From the NCBI GenBank assembly GCA_028023455.1, contig JAQFVV010006550.1:682001-746000 (forward strand): a stretch of 64,000 nt of DNA, written 5' to 3'. The notes beneath the pieces were generated by a model, which saw only the letters and a list, made by a program, of their open reading frames with translations, was not told the DNA's origin and made no database searches. Positions within the stretch are counted from its first letter, which is position 1; each line of letters starts with the position of its first letter. The position numbers were made by a program, and so were the translations under genes. This document shows positions 36,023 to 47,701 of this stretch, piece by piece. Source of the stretch: Epiperipatus broadwayi. Its lineage: Eukaryota > Onychophora > Udeonychophora > Euonychophora > Peripatidae.

Positions 36023-38034
36023 AAGGAAATAGATCAATATGTAAATACCACCAAAATACCATCACAAACCTTCAGGAAAATAGTAAACACATGACTTTTA
36101 ACATACCAAATATGCATATAATATCGGCAGTAGTATACTTTTTGAAGACAGTTTTAATTTTTTTTTCCGATTGTGGTTTGAATCTAACTACTTACAGATT
36201 TTGACAATCTATGGTAAAGAATCAATTTTACATAGAAACATTATTTGAATGATCATATGTATAATGTATGCAATGTGTTAAATATTTACCAGCACATCAA
36301 ACCAATTCTTTGCAAACATTTTACTGTGCAATGATACAAAGTCCTAATATAACTATAACAGTTTTGAGAACACTAATTTTGAAATCAGATGCAATCTCCC
36401 CCATATTTTTGAATATAAGTGATTTTTTTCCTAATACATCCAGTTAATATTTATTCCCTGTTGCAGTTGTTATTGTTACAATATGGGCCAATTAAAGGCA
36501 ATGACCATTCATGGATTCTTGCACAATCAGAAGTGATAAGAGGCTGAATACTTTACATACAAATGGAGATGCGATAGAGTGTTGTGTGCTAACATGTTCT
36601 AAGCACATATCTGTTTGGAAAGGAATGTGGTTAGAAGCTCCAAAATATTGTTTGTGAGTGCACTGAGATTAGTTTATAGTTGGTGTAGTGAATTTACCTT
36701 AAAAAAATTAATTGCAACCCACTTTGGATTTTTGTGTGTTTCAGCAAAATATTTTCAAAATTACAGGATAGTGCTCAACTGAAAAGGGATGTCTGTCCAC
36801 ACCCTTGTTATAAGTTACTTAGACATTTTTAATTTTTATTTATTTTTACTGCATTTACATGAAAAAAGTTTTTAATTACAACCCTTTAGACTTTTGTATT
36901 TCTTTATAATTTTAACTCTTTGCATGATCGATTCGTTTAAAAGTAAAGTGGCTTGACATCATTCTAAATCAGTCACTTTTCGTACTATGATTACAATTTT
37001 ATGCTTGTTTTAAAGAGTATAAAAAGTTCTATAAGATGCTGCCCTCTCTTGAATTATTTTACAAGTAAAAAATCAATAAAAATGACATTATATGTCAAAC
37101 AAAGAAAAAATAACGTCTCTTCTTAAATCTGATTGGCTATTAATTTTTGTCAACAAAAAAAATGGCTTCCAAAAAGTAAATAGTTACAATCTGTTTTTGT
37201 TTTATTTTGAAAATGATAAACAAATGTTTTAGACCATTTTAACAGTATTTTTTGACAAATTATAAATTATTTTGATAAAATATGCTAAAAATAAATATTA
37301 TTTTAGAAAAACAGTTAAGATTTTAGCAAGAATTATTTATTTATTGCAACATATTTATTGCAACATAAAAGTGGGAAGAAATCATGATGTCAGCAAATCT
37401 TTTTGGTTGGCGAGTGATGTTCCTTTTAATTTCGGCCGCTATCAAATATTTTTCTAATTACAAATCAAAATTTATTTTTGAAAAAAACTTTTGTTCACTT
37501 TCATAATCTGACAAATTATTAATATACTTTTTACAAATGAAACTAAAGTGAATATAATATTAAAAGATGAATATATTTTGACAATTGACTTTGTTAATTG
37601 ACACTTCAGTTTGTGAATTGGCCAATTAAAAGTTTTGACTTTTACTTCACTCAGCCAATAATATAATTAGCAGTTAAAAGTTAATAAATAAAAAAAATAA
37701 ATAAATATTGAATATGATAACTTAGAGTCAGCCATATTGTTTGTGTGTTGGAAGCCCTTGAAAATGGATAATTTAAAATAAAATAGGTGGCAACTACATA
37801 AGTACAATAAACTTTTTCACACTCAAATAATCACTAAAAATTAACTAAAATAAGCAGCTATAGTAATTCATTTTTAAAATAGTACAAAAAATTTTTTGTT
37901 CATATAAAATAAATATTTTTTCTTACATTCAGCATACCTGAAGTAATAAAGATAATTTCAGATTAAAAAAAAAAAAAAAAAAACGTTTTTTTTTATCACT
38001 ATGATTAATTAATCTATTCATTTTTTATGCTGAA
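36023..38034. other. Intergenic, no recognised feature
   Basis: About 2 kb of AT-rich sequence. A small direct duplication ATTTATTGCAACAT lies near 37,337-37,365. No supported gene. Confidence 0.5.
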
Positions 38035-38131
38035 CTAGAGGGATTTATTTAGGATTTTCAGTCTAGATTTATTCTCTACTCCATTTCACATTACCAATAC
38101 ACATCGGCACACACATGTAAAAAAGATAAAT

Positions 38132-38186
38132 GATTCCCATAATATTCATTTTGTGCAGAACCAGAAACAATAATTTGGGTCAGATA
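38132..38186 (-). ncRNA. Family C hammerhead relic
   Basis: Minus strand keeps stem I (GATATCTGACCCAA) and stem II (GGTTCTGCAC) but CTGATGA is lost and GAAA is AAAA. Confidence 0.45.
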
Positions 38187-38311
38187 TCAGTTGAATTGTT
38201 GGAAGGGTGAGAAGATTGAAGACTGTCCATTAAAGTTTTAGGAATTGCTATCTTAATGTAAGTTGAACATTTTCTTACATTTTTTGATTGTATTTATGTG
38301 TGAGAGGTTAT

Positions 38312-38366
38312 GATCAGGCCTAACTGATGAGTACTTGTTCTGCACAAAAGACTTATATTGAGGATC
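38312..38366 (+). ncRNA. Family C hammerhead, G12 mutated
   Basis: Stem I GATC/GATC outer helix and inner TAA/TTG; CTGATGA at 38,324-38,330; stem II GT..C/G..AC; AAAA in place of GAAA; TA site before TTGAGGATC. The CAC-AAAA junction fits a CG to CA change. Confidence 0.6.
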
Positions 38367-38394
38367 ATTTATCTTTTTCACGTGTGTCATCACG

Positions 38395-38450
38395 TGTATC
38401 AGTTATTTGAGATGGAGTGGAGGATGTATATAAACTGAAAAACCAAAGTT
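38395..38450 (+). promoter_or_regulatory. tRNA-like A and B boxes of family C
   Basis: GTGTATCAGTTATTTGAGATGG resembles the tRNA D-arm/A-box, and AGTTCAAACCC about 45 bp on resembles the T-arm/B-box. The same pair occurs in the other monomers (e.g. 48,465-48,530, and minus strand 58,466-58,530). This suggests transcription by RNA polymerase III from within the repeat. Confidence 0.5.
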
Positions 38451-38788
38451 CAAACCCATCTTTTTAGTATAATAAAAATTCAGTGTAGAAATAGGTTAAT
38501 TACACCTTGCCTTGGAAATGGGTTATTTCATAGTGCAAGTCCAATCCATCCCTCTTCTATTAGTATAAATGGATACATAATGGTTTAATAATATGAGAGG
38601 TTAGATTGATGTAATGCCTACATGGGTATTTTCCCAAGGGCATTGAGAGTTCCATTGTTGGTTTTTCAATGAAATTTTTGGTTCAATTGTTGAAAGGGTG
38701 AGAAGATTGAAGCCTGTTAATTAAAGTTAAAGGAACTGCTATCACAATATAATCTGAGCATTGATTACACATATGTGAGGGAGACTAT

Positions 38789-38843
38789 GATCTGACCCAA
38801 CTGATGAGTGCTGTTTCTGAATGAAATACATATATTGCGGATC
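38789..38843 (+). ncRNA. Family C hammerhead, CTGATGA and GAAA kept
   Basis: Outer stem GATC/GATC, inner CCAA/TTG, CTGATGA (38,801-38,807), GAAA (38,823-38,826), short stem III ATA..TAT and the TA site. Stem II is weakened (GTGCTG against CTGAAT). Predicted cleavage before TTGCGG. Confidence 0.6.
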
Positions 38844-38940
38844 ATTTATCTTTTCCATATATATGTAATGATGTGTATTGGTTGTTTGAGATGTAATGGA
38901 GGATTAATATAGAGTGAAGTTCAAAACTCACTATTTACCA

Positions 38941-39544
38941 TGATTTATTATGTTAAAAGAGATTTTAGAAAATAAAAGAAGTCATTATATAAGTAAATTT
39001 AAACTGAATTATTTAAGGTGTGGATATAGGTTACCCTGAGCAGTAATAAAGTGACCAATTCAAGAGATAAAGGTTTTGAATTGATCTGCAGTTGGAAAAA
39101 CTAAAAGCATATCATAGTTTGATTAACCAAAAGACCCAGATCATTAGTTTGATGCTTGAGCACCAAATTGATACTCCAGAAATCTTTAGTTTTTGAGTTG
39201 TGCTGCTTTAATAATAGATTGAACCACACAAAGTTCTATGATTAACTTAATCAAATTTAGTTTTAATTCAAACCATGTATACATGCCTTAATTCCTTCAT
39301 GATCTTAATAAACTAACTTTATTTATATGTTAGTTATATAATGCTGAAAAGACTTCTGAATAGTAGATTCAATGCTAAATTTAGCATTTAAAATAAATGC
39401 TGTTGAGAAGAACTTTCCTTGTTTGATTCTTAATTGACCCTGTAAATCTTATCGTCAAAAATTTGCAATATAAGTCACATGCATCTAAAAGATACATTTA
39501 TTAATAATAGAAACTGAAATGCAAGTAAATTATTGTGCACATAT
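38941..39544. other. Intergenic, no recognised feature
   Basis: AT-rich sequence with nothing supported. Confidence 0.5.
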
Positions 39545-40190
39545 AAAATATTACAATGAGAGTAAGAAAAATTCAAAAAAATATTAAACACTAATACTAT
39601 TTTGCCAATGCTTTCAGTACCAAGTATTAGAATCATGGTGACATACTGGAACAGAATGGTTAATATTCCAGTGCACGCTCAATGGAACACTAGTGTTATG
39701 CTGATTAACAACGTTATTAGACCTACCAATAAACCAAGCCTGTTTCAACTTCCTCTTTCTATTGTTCGATTCATTAAACACAGTACTGATATTTTGAGGA
39801 TAAAACTCATGCCCACAAATATTTTCATCATTTGAAAAAACAGAATTAACTTGGGAATCAATTTTAGATTTTTTTATATTAATAAACATGCTATTGCAAA
39901 CAAATCATGGAAGCATTTGTGGGCATGAGTTAATCTTGAAAATAACGGTACTGTGTGTAATGAATCGAACGATAGAAAGAAGAAGTTGAAAGAGACTTGG
40001 TTCATTGCTAAGCCTAATAACATTGTTAACTAGCATAACACTAGTGTTTCATTGAGCACATGCTGGAATATTAACCATTCTGTTCCAATATGTCACCATG
40101 ATTCTAGTACTCGATACTGAAAGCACTTGGCAAAATAGTATTATTGTTTAATATTTTTCAATTTTTTCTACTCTTGCTGTCACATTTTAT
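39545..40190. mobile_element. PLE P4: two GIY-YIG tails as a palindrome
   Basis: The ~640-bp region is an inverted repeat centred near 39,890. The minus-strand arm (39,614-39,889) encodes CGHEFYPQN, then NESNNRKRKLKQAWFIG and VVNQHN. This matches the distal half of the PLE GIY-YIG domain (His, the catalytic Glu region, then RKR..E/QA..I). The plus-strand arm (39,893-40,110) encodes the same in shifted frames with a stop. Inverted tails are a known PLE arrangement. No RT is present. Confidence 0.7.
39614..39889 (-). pseudogene. PLE GIY-YIG distal fragment
   Basis: 91-codon frame: CGHEF near residue 26, the Glu of NESNNRKRKL is the likely catalytic acid region, and AWFIGRSNNVVN follows. The N-terminal Y-YIG part is absent, so it cannot be a nuclease by itself. 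Its inverted partner has frameshifts. Confidence 0.65.
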
Positions 40191-40284
40191 ATATATACAA
40201 AATTTTACTTTATTTGACAGAATTATTGTGTTATTTATTTATTATTTAATAGTATAATTATGAAATGTGAGTAACAAATTAAAC

Positions 40285-40970
40285 ACTTTTCAAACTTGCA
40301 TTCATTATGTTTATACAATAAAATACAGGATTTTTAATTTTTTTCAGTTACAATATAGAAATTATTAAACAAAAATTACAAAAATAAAAATTAAAAATTA
40401 AAAAATAATGGTTGCATTGATATTGCCACAAAATATAACCAAAAAATATTTTAACATTAATTTATCAAATTCCTCAATAGGTAGCATTGCAAAACATTTG
40501 TAATAGTCATTGCAAACAATATTGCTATCATAAAATTGTAAATAGGCTTCACAATTTCATTAATACTGTTTTAAAGTTGGAAGTTTTCTAAAATGCAGTT
40601 TACTATCGAATATTACACATCCTTATAAACTGTATTGCAAATTTGCATCTATTTTATAATAAAATACAATATTTTTAATATTATTTACAATTACAATCCA
40701 AAAATTATTGAACAAGGTAATATAAAAAATATGCAGAATTTTTTTTTTCAAATGATAATAATATTGACATTTCTACAAAAGAAAAATACAATCAAAAATT
40801 ATCAAAATTCTCAATAGGTATCTTTGCAAAATGTTTGTATCAGCTATTGCAAATAAAATTGCTATGATCAAAGTATAAATACTTTTTATAACTATACAAA
40901 CACTGATTTAAAAGTTTATAATATTTTTTAGTTATAATTTACTATCAAATAATATAGGAAATAATATAAT
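40285..40970 (+). repeat. Two tandem ~340-bp units
   Basis: Units near 40,285-40,625 and 40,626-40,970 share CAATAAAATACA, TTCCTCAATAGGTA, GCAAAACATTTGTA and AATATTGCTAT in order. Diverged; may be a short satellite or duplicated repeat. Confidence 0.65.
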
Positions 40971-41089
40971 ACATATGAAATGTTATTATAATTGAAATGG
41001 CATATTAAACATTATGTCATAATATTAGTCACATGTAAACATGTAGAGAATCACAAATTTGAATTTACACACATGCACATACACAAACA

Positions 41090-41111
41090 TATATATATAT
41101 ATATATATATA
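41090..41111. repeat. (TA)n microsatellite
   Basis: A short TA run. Confidence 0.9.
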
Positions 41112-41314
41112 ATGGTTATTAACTATTATATACAATCTTTTTGTCCACAAAAGTACTCTCAGTTACTTCCTTAACCTGCCTCAACTGCCCTTAAATTCAA
41201 AAAACAAAATGGAAGCAAATTTCATGAACTCAAATCCCACAAATCCCAAATTTTAATGTTAGCAGTTTGTCTATTAATTACAAATATATCAAAATTACTA
41301 CAAATTCACAACTA

Positions 41315-42510
41315 ATCCAGACTAGCCAAAAAAAAACAAACAACAACTCTAAAACACAAACAATGGTTACACTGCTACAAGAAGACTTCTCAAGTATAAA
41401 AGAATAAAGAGATAATAAATTTATACTAAATATTACCCACAATTCAATTTATATCTCACATACCCTTAATACTAAAAGAACTTTTAAACAAGTTAACTGC
41501 TACAGAATCACATTTTTAATAATAAAAATTATGTAATTATTTTTATTTTATTTCTTTAAATAAAACAATTGTAGTCTTATCAAAACTGATATCATTGCCT
41601 ATATTTTTTAATGGATATATAAAACAGAACTGATATATTTATTTCAAACTCTACTTTTAACTATCTTTATACTTTTATTTAAGCTAAACTAATCTGTCCT
41701 ATATATACATATATAATTAAACCTAATAGCTATCAATCTGTACCTTGTAAAGTAATAGCTATGATAAATTATTGTTATAGAAATAAAAGATTAAATAATT
41801 CTAATGGGGTAGCTTTATTTCAAAAAACTCAATTTTATAAAGATTATTTGAGTGTTGGCTATTGTGATAAATTTGTTAAAAATATTTTTTTGATTGTAAT
41901 AATGTGAAGAATAAAGAAAAATATGACTTTATTTATTTGCCTTTTAAATTTTTTTTCTTATAGAATTGTATGTAAAAATAGTAATTTGTTTGGAAATAAG
42001 AAAGTTTATTGGAATAGGGGTATTACTTTGAATAATGCAAAGGAAATTTTAGATAGAAAGACTATTGCTGGAGTATTGTAGATTATCCCTTGTTTTTATA
42101 TGAATGTATATATCGGTCAGAGTAGTTTGAACTTAAATAAAAGGACAAATGTACATAAAAGTAGGGTTAGAAATAAATGTTTTAGTTCTGTTTTATATAT
42201 CCATGAGAAAGATACAGGCCAACTATTAATTTCAATGAGGCTAAGCTTGTCTTTTTTGAGAAAATTGAAATAAAAATAATTAAAGAATCTTTATTATTAA
42301 AAATGTACGATTCTGAAGAAATTAACTTATTTAAAAGTTCTTTTAATATTAACAATATATGGAATGTAAGTGGAGATGTGGGTAATATTTAACATAAATT
42401 TGTTATCTGTTAGTATTTTATACTTGAGAAGTCTGCTTGTAGCAGTAAAACTATTGGTTTTGTTTTAGAGTTTATTTTCTTTGGCTAATCTGGTTTAGTT
42501 GTGAATTTGG
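41315..42510 (+). mobile_element. PLE P2 with inverted terminal copies
   Basis: The plus strand at about 42,085-42,400 encodes a GIY-YIG domain in several frames: VYIGQSSLNLNKR, HKSRVRNKCFSS, then an IKESLLL helix. Upstream (41,740-42,080) are RT-thumb-like remains. The left arm 41,315-41,590 is the reverse complement of the right end 42,270-42,510 (shared: GAGAAGTCT.CTTGTAGCAGT, GTTTTAGAGTT, TTGGCTA.TCTGG). So the element carries an inverted copy of its own 3' end upstream, a terminal arrangement described for PLEs. All frames are broken. Confidence 0.7.
42085..42400 (+). pseudogene. PLE P2 GIY-YIG endonuclease domain
   Basis: YIGQS gives the YIG half of the signature; the Arg of NLNKR and the His of VHKS are at the expected catalytic spacing; the distal helix reads KIIKESLLLKMYDSEEINLF. 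At least two frameshifts. Function in an intact PLE would be nicking the target for reverse transcription. Confidence 0.7.
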
Positions 42511-43549
42511 GATAATTATATTATTTTATGGATTAGTTTAGCTTTAGGCTTGCAGGCTTGCAATGTTTATATATATAACAATATTTAGAAAAAGACTGCA
42601 TCTATCAAATCAGATACAAAATTCTACAGAGTTAAAAAAAATAGATTTCACTTTTCATATATTAATACTTTTCTAATTAAGTATTTCAGTAAAGATATTA
42701 TTATTCTAGTCTTTTATAATCCTTAATTTCAAAAGACAAATATTAGCAAACCTCAGAACATCACGAAAAAGCATTGAAAAAGAACTAAAAGTATGAATAG
42801 ATACATGATGAAGAAAAACACGTTTCTATTCACAAGATGAATCAGCGGAAATTCTGAACTATCTAATACAGGAGAAATTAAAAATATGTTGTATAAATAA
42901 ATAAATAATACAACTAAAAAAAAAATCTAAAATGAGTCCCAAATTTCACAATAGACTGTTAGAGATTTTAATGAATATATTTTTTAAAATATCGTATATT
43001 GATTCAAAAAATAAACTGACAAAATATTTTTTACATTTTACTATCTTTCAAATTATTTTCTATAATAATAATTTCATCTAAATTAATATCAGACATATAT
43101 ATATATATTGTAAGATAAAAAAGGTAGTTATTTTTAAATTTTTATTATTTTTTATAAATCTTTTTCATCATTATTTTGGATTTAATTTCTATTTATAAAA
43201 TATACATAAGAAAAAAAACAAGCGGCTTTTAAATTATTATAAATGTTTTTTTTTTATCATTATTTCACATTTAATTTCAATTACATAAAAATAATAATAA
43301 CAATAATAGAACGGCTAAAGTCGGAAGTTTAAAGTATGTTTGAGCGTCAGTATCAGAACTAGAGTGGATTTGGCTAAGGACACATAAAGCGCCTAATGTC
43401 GTAGAGTTTTCTACTATTTTTGATATTGTTTAGATTATATTTTTGGAATATCCTAATTAATTTTTAAACATATATATATAAACAAGTTGTTATTCCCTTT
43501 ATATAATTTTTTATACATGTCATGTGATAAAAATTAAATATAGATTATC
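42511..43549. other. Intergenic; short (TA)n at 43,088-43,107
   Basis: AT-rich with no supported gene. Confidence 0.5.
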
Positions 43550-43805
43550 AATTGGATGGATGATTGAAAAGTTGGAGTGTGGAGTGGACTGAAGCCTGTC
43601 AATTAAAGTATGAAGATTGGCTATCTTAATATATATCTGAGCACTTATTGCATATATGTGTAGAGATGATAATCTGGACCAACTGACGATTGCTGGTTTA
43701 GCATAAAATACGTATATTGGTGATTATTTATCTTTTCAACATATATGTGTTCAAGTGTATCCGTGTTATAAGATAGAGTGGAGAGTGGTTAGAAATAAAA
43801 ACTAT
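43550..43805 (+). repeat. Family C monomer, copy 2
   Basis: One monomer from TTGGATGGATGATTGAAAAG through the ribozyme and the A-box-like GTATCCGTGTTATAAGATAG. The B-box side is lost. Confidence 0.7.
43668..43726 (+). ncRNA. Family C hammerhead with CTGACGA
   Basis: CTGACGA (43,683-43,689) satisfies CTGANGA. Stem II is TGCT/AGCA, stem III and the TA site before TTGG are kept. GAAA has become AAAA. Confidence 0.55.
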
Positions 43806-45794
43806 TTATATTTAAACACAATTACATAAAAATAAACGATGGATATATCTTAAACAAAGTTGATAGTTGAAATGCGTCTGATTAAAATTCTTTTTTGATT
43901 TCAATTTAAAAAAACAGTAAAAGATTGAGATTTTAAAATAATAATTTAATGATATTTTACTAAAATATTGACTTTAATATCAATTAACAGAAATGTAGTA
44001 TTTTCTAAACTCAACAATATTTTTAAATAATTTTAGTAAAATATAATTACTGCTCAAAATTATTTTCATTTTTAAATTCCATAAAGGAAAATTAGAAAAC
44101 ATCTTTATTAAGATTTAAATTAAATATTAAGACTTAATTAAAAGAGTTTTCATGAAGGTTAATTATATTGGTGATGTTAATAAGTTTTAATCATTTAAGC
44201 AAAAAACACACACTATTTTATCCTTGTGTGTTTAAATTATATTTTAAGGAAGAACAAATTATATTAACAAATGGTTTATAGCTCAGGAGTTTGTTTATGA
44301 AATTGAACACTGCAAGTGACAGGAGTGAGATACAATCCATATATCTTAAACTCTAGTACCTGTCAATCGATTCCTACATTAAATCATTCAGGACATCTAC
44401 ACCTTTGTTATTTAAGTGTCAGGAAATGCTTGAATTATTTAAAATTCAACTTGCCTTCAGCAGAAAATCTAACATACATTAAATATAGTCATTGCACCTG
44501 TGGCCCATGGTCTACATGTCTTCTTTTAATAGTAAGCTATTAGCTCTTTTTATTGTATTAAACATAAACACATTTTTTTAATTTTTAAATGCTTTTATTG
44601 AAGTTGAAAAATCACTTTGTTAGTTTATTTGTTAAATCGCTAGAGAGTGGTATAAATATTTTTTTGCTCCTAATTTGTAAATGAATATTTTTATGACTCT
44701 AGGTAAAGAACAGTGTGTTTTTCTATGCTGCTCCTTCGATTCAGCCATTTTGTAGAATAATGATTACTATGTATGATGAATGTTTAACTACTAAAAATAC
44801 ATAAATAAATCAAACTATTAATGTAATATTTTTATTTTCATTTTGTGTTTGTTTTTAAGAGTACAATGCTTCCCTTATGTTCTATTACTAAAATAAATTT
44901 TCAAATACAACCATAACAATTAAAAAATCTATACTTTTTTTATCAATCTATTTTTCATTTCCTTCTTTGTAAGTCATTTAATTTGTTTGGTCAGGATGTT
45001 AAAGAGAATGTTGACCCATGATAAAAACTATATGATGTTTAAGCAGCAAAATGATGAGTTGAATTCTTTGATTAATCAAAGTGATTTATTTTTAGTTTTT
45101 CAACTGCTTATCAATTTAAAACTTTTATCTCTTGAGTTGGTCATTTGTAAACTATTCAGGGAAAGCTATATCCACGCCTTAAATGATAGTTTTAATTTAC
45201 TCATATATATATATTTCATTTTTTAAATCGTGTTTAACATAATGATAAAAAAAAAAAACAAAGCTTTTTTTAAAAATTTGAAATTATTGTCTTTATTACG
45301 TGATGTATGCTAAATGTAGGAAAAAAAAGTGTATTTTTTATACAAACAAAAATTCTTTTGTACTATTTTAAAAATGAATTACTATAGCTGTTTACTTTAT
45401 CGATTTTTTTATTTATTTAAGATTTTTCAAGATTGTTTGAGTGTATTTAAATTATTTTGGTATTTATATATTATTATTACATGCTCACTTGGTGGGGAGT
45501 TTGACAGCCATATTTTAGTATAATCCTTTTCAGAGGTGTTCGCTTGTTGAGAAGCTCAACAGGCATAGGTGCGTAACAATATGACTGTTATCCTCTTGAA
45601 CATTATTATCATATTAATTATAGCATTGAATTGTTTTTTAAGATGATTATAAAAACACAAAAAATTATATAAAACTTCAAACTTGTAATTAAAAATTAAA
45701 TTTTAATATAATTGTAATTTGTAATGTGTCAAATTTTAATATAATTGTAATAAAAACGAAAGTATAAAAAATATATATGATGAAAGTATAACAA
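43806..45794. other. Intergenic, no recognised feature
   Basis: About 2 kb of AT-rich sequence. Small frames (44,316-44,543, 44,987-45,226, 45,329-45,523) lack family features. Confidence 0.5.
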
Positions 45795-46745
45795 CATGGC
45801 TATTCATGTTGGAAGACAGCAATTGCTAATATCCTCCAATTTTATTGCAAATGTATCCTGTTGCTTGTGCAGTCACCACCTCATAAATTCTGCTAAATAC
45901 CAATCCATGTGTTGTTGCACAGTCCCCATGCTTTTTGTTCATCATTTAGCCAGCCTTCTAATCTCTATATAATTGCATATGCCTACCTGTACCTCTATCC
46001 ACAAAGTTGTAGATGTGATGTACTTTGAAAATGTTCAAATCCAGCATGGCATAATTCTTCACTTTTATAACCCTTCCAACAGTCTGAATAGATTGATGAT
46101 ATTATCCTTAATGACATTCCTAAGAATATGCACTGCTCTACTTGCAACAGTTACAGTGAAGCACCCACCAGTCTCTCTGTACAAGCCCCTGAATAAACAA
46201 TGTTGTGGAAGTATGTGTCCCTGTTGCTTTTTTATTTTGTTGAGACTTTCATTTATTTCAATGATTTTGTTAGGTCATCTGATTTTGCATGATGGTCATA
46301 GTAAAAGGCTGGTGACACAAACTTCATATAAGAAGTTGTTCCAGTCAATAACAGTTTTGTACAATAAATCCAGTTGCTTTTTTCTCCTTGTATAGAAGTT
46401 ATGTCCATGTGCCAGCTATAAATAAATGTAAGTGCAGTAATAAAGGATATTTTGGAGCTTTCTAACCACATTCCATTATAAACAGATCCTCATTTAGAAC
46501 ATGTTTTGATATTGTACTATCATTGTGTCTCATCTCACACATAAAGTTTCCTATCATGTTCATTGATATATACTTTTTGTTTGCAGGCACTAGCTTATAA
46601 TTCTGGAAGAACTTGAGTGCCTCTTTTTCTGTCACTGGTAGATACCAAATTTTAAGCAGTTTTGCACTTAACATTATTAGTATAATTGAATATGGAAATG
46701 TAAAGATTATTACTCTACAAAATTTAGTTTTGAGTGACAAATTTA
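45795..46745 (-). mobile_element. Merlin/ISXO2-like DNA transposon relic
   Basis: Minus strand encodes a decayed ISXO2-type DDE transposase in several frames: ALKFFQNYKLVPANKK (N-terminal region), WLESSKISFITALTFIYSW (conserved pre-catalytic region), IIEINESLNKIKK (first catalytic block), LPQHCLFRGLYRETGGCF, SDCWKGYK (second Asp block) and NFVDRGTGRH. The order and spacing match Merlin-type elements. I could not define terminal inverted repeats. Confidence 0.75.
45960..46740 (-). pseudogene. Merlin transposase pseudogene, first catalytic Asp lost
   Basis: Frames 46,462-46,740 and 46,253-46,471 cover the N-terminal half. The EIDES catalytic block appears as EINES at about 46,247-46,264, an Asp to Asn change that would abolish catalysis, apart from the frameshifts. 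The second block SDCWKGYK lies near 46,064-46,087, and NFVDRGTGRH near 45,978-46,010. The enzyme would cut and paste DNA at the element ends. Confidence 0.7.
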
Positions 46746-47124
46746 TTAGGCTTAAACAGTTATTTTAGTTAATTACTCTAGAATATATAGGACCTCTTTT
46801 AACAAATGATTTATTACAATTTGAATAAAAAAAGTTAAGATACTTTGAGAAATAAGTAAACAAACAGCAGTGTTAAAACATTTATTTAGCATTCAATGAT
46901 ATTTATTTTCATTTATATGGTAAAATATTAAATATTCCATTTTGATTTGTAAAAAAATACTTCAAATGCATATACAAAGCAATATTACAAAATATCTTAC
47001 CATTAAAATCTATTTTACTGACAAATTGAATTTAAAAAAATGCAAACTCTATCAGTTTATTTCCGAATTGTTCAAACTGCTTAGGAAATGATTGGCCTCT
47101 GTTATATTGGTGTAGATAATTAAA

Positions 47125-47701
47125 GTGACCAGATGTCCCGATTTTTTAAGATTTGTCCCTATTTTTGATTAGATCTCCCAGTGTCCCTGAAATGTCTTTT
47201 CAGGACTGTTGTATGTTCTGATTTTCAAATAATCATAATTATTATTTGCCTTACACAAATAATTCATTGCAAATTGATAGTTTCTAGGCCCTCTCTGTCC
47301 ATTTCAGTCCCTACAGTAATGTTATAAGAACTTTGGACAATTTCCAACACCAAAACGAAGATCACTATTACGCTATATGGCCAGGTGCTCAAGCTAGATG
47401 TGTTCTCGCATCCAACCTCGCCTTGGAGAATGCACAGTTGAATTTTTGTAGGCTAAAATTTGAACTGTGCTTTCATCTGCTTTGATTGACAGTATAGTTT
47501 TACCAGTTCTTTGTTATTAATTTTCTATAGTGATAAAATTAATAGAAATATTAATAACCCTAAACGATTGACAACATGACAAAGAGGAAGGGTTCTTATA
47601 ATGATGAATATATACAGGAATAGAGTTTTATAAAAAAGGATACAATGCCATAAAATGATTGGTCGTTATGTCCTGATTTTTGATCGAAACAGACTGGTCA
47701 C
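47125..47701 (+). mobile_element. hAT-like internally deleted element
   Basis: Terminal inverted repeats GTGACCAG (47,125) and CTGGTCAC (47,694-47,701), followed by TGTCCCGATTTTT-like subterminal repeats on both sides. Near the right end an ATG at 47,576 starts MTKRKGSYNDEYIQE and then a stop with SFIKKGYNA in the same frame. This resembles the first coding segment of hAT transposase genes. The rest of the transposase is gone. No clear 8-bp target duplication. Confidence 0.6.

Larger units (their letters stand above)
38035..38940 (+). repeat. Family C ribozyme SINE array, copy 1 (inverted head plus two direct monomers)
   Basis: A minus-strand partial monomer (38,035-38,190) is followed by two direct monomers beginning AATTG(T)TGGAAGGGTGAGAAG at about 38,195 and 38,692. 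Their ribozymes are 477 bp apart (38,324 and 38,801). Each monomer holds a hammerhead core and, about 50 bp downstream, a tRNA-like stretch with an A-box-like GTGTATCAGTTATTTGAGAT and a B-box-like AGTTCAAACCC. Tandem ribozyme monomers with a Pol III-type promoter match the design of schistosome Sm-alpha repeats. Confidence 0.8.

Noticed and set aside
45973-46395. 140-codon plus-strand ORF
   Set aside because: It is antisense to the Merlin transposase remains, which carry recognisable motifs.
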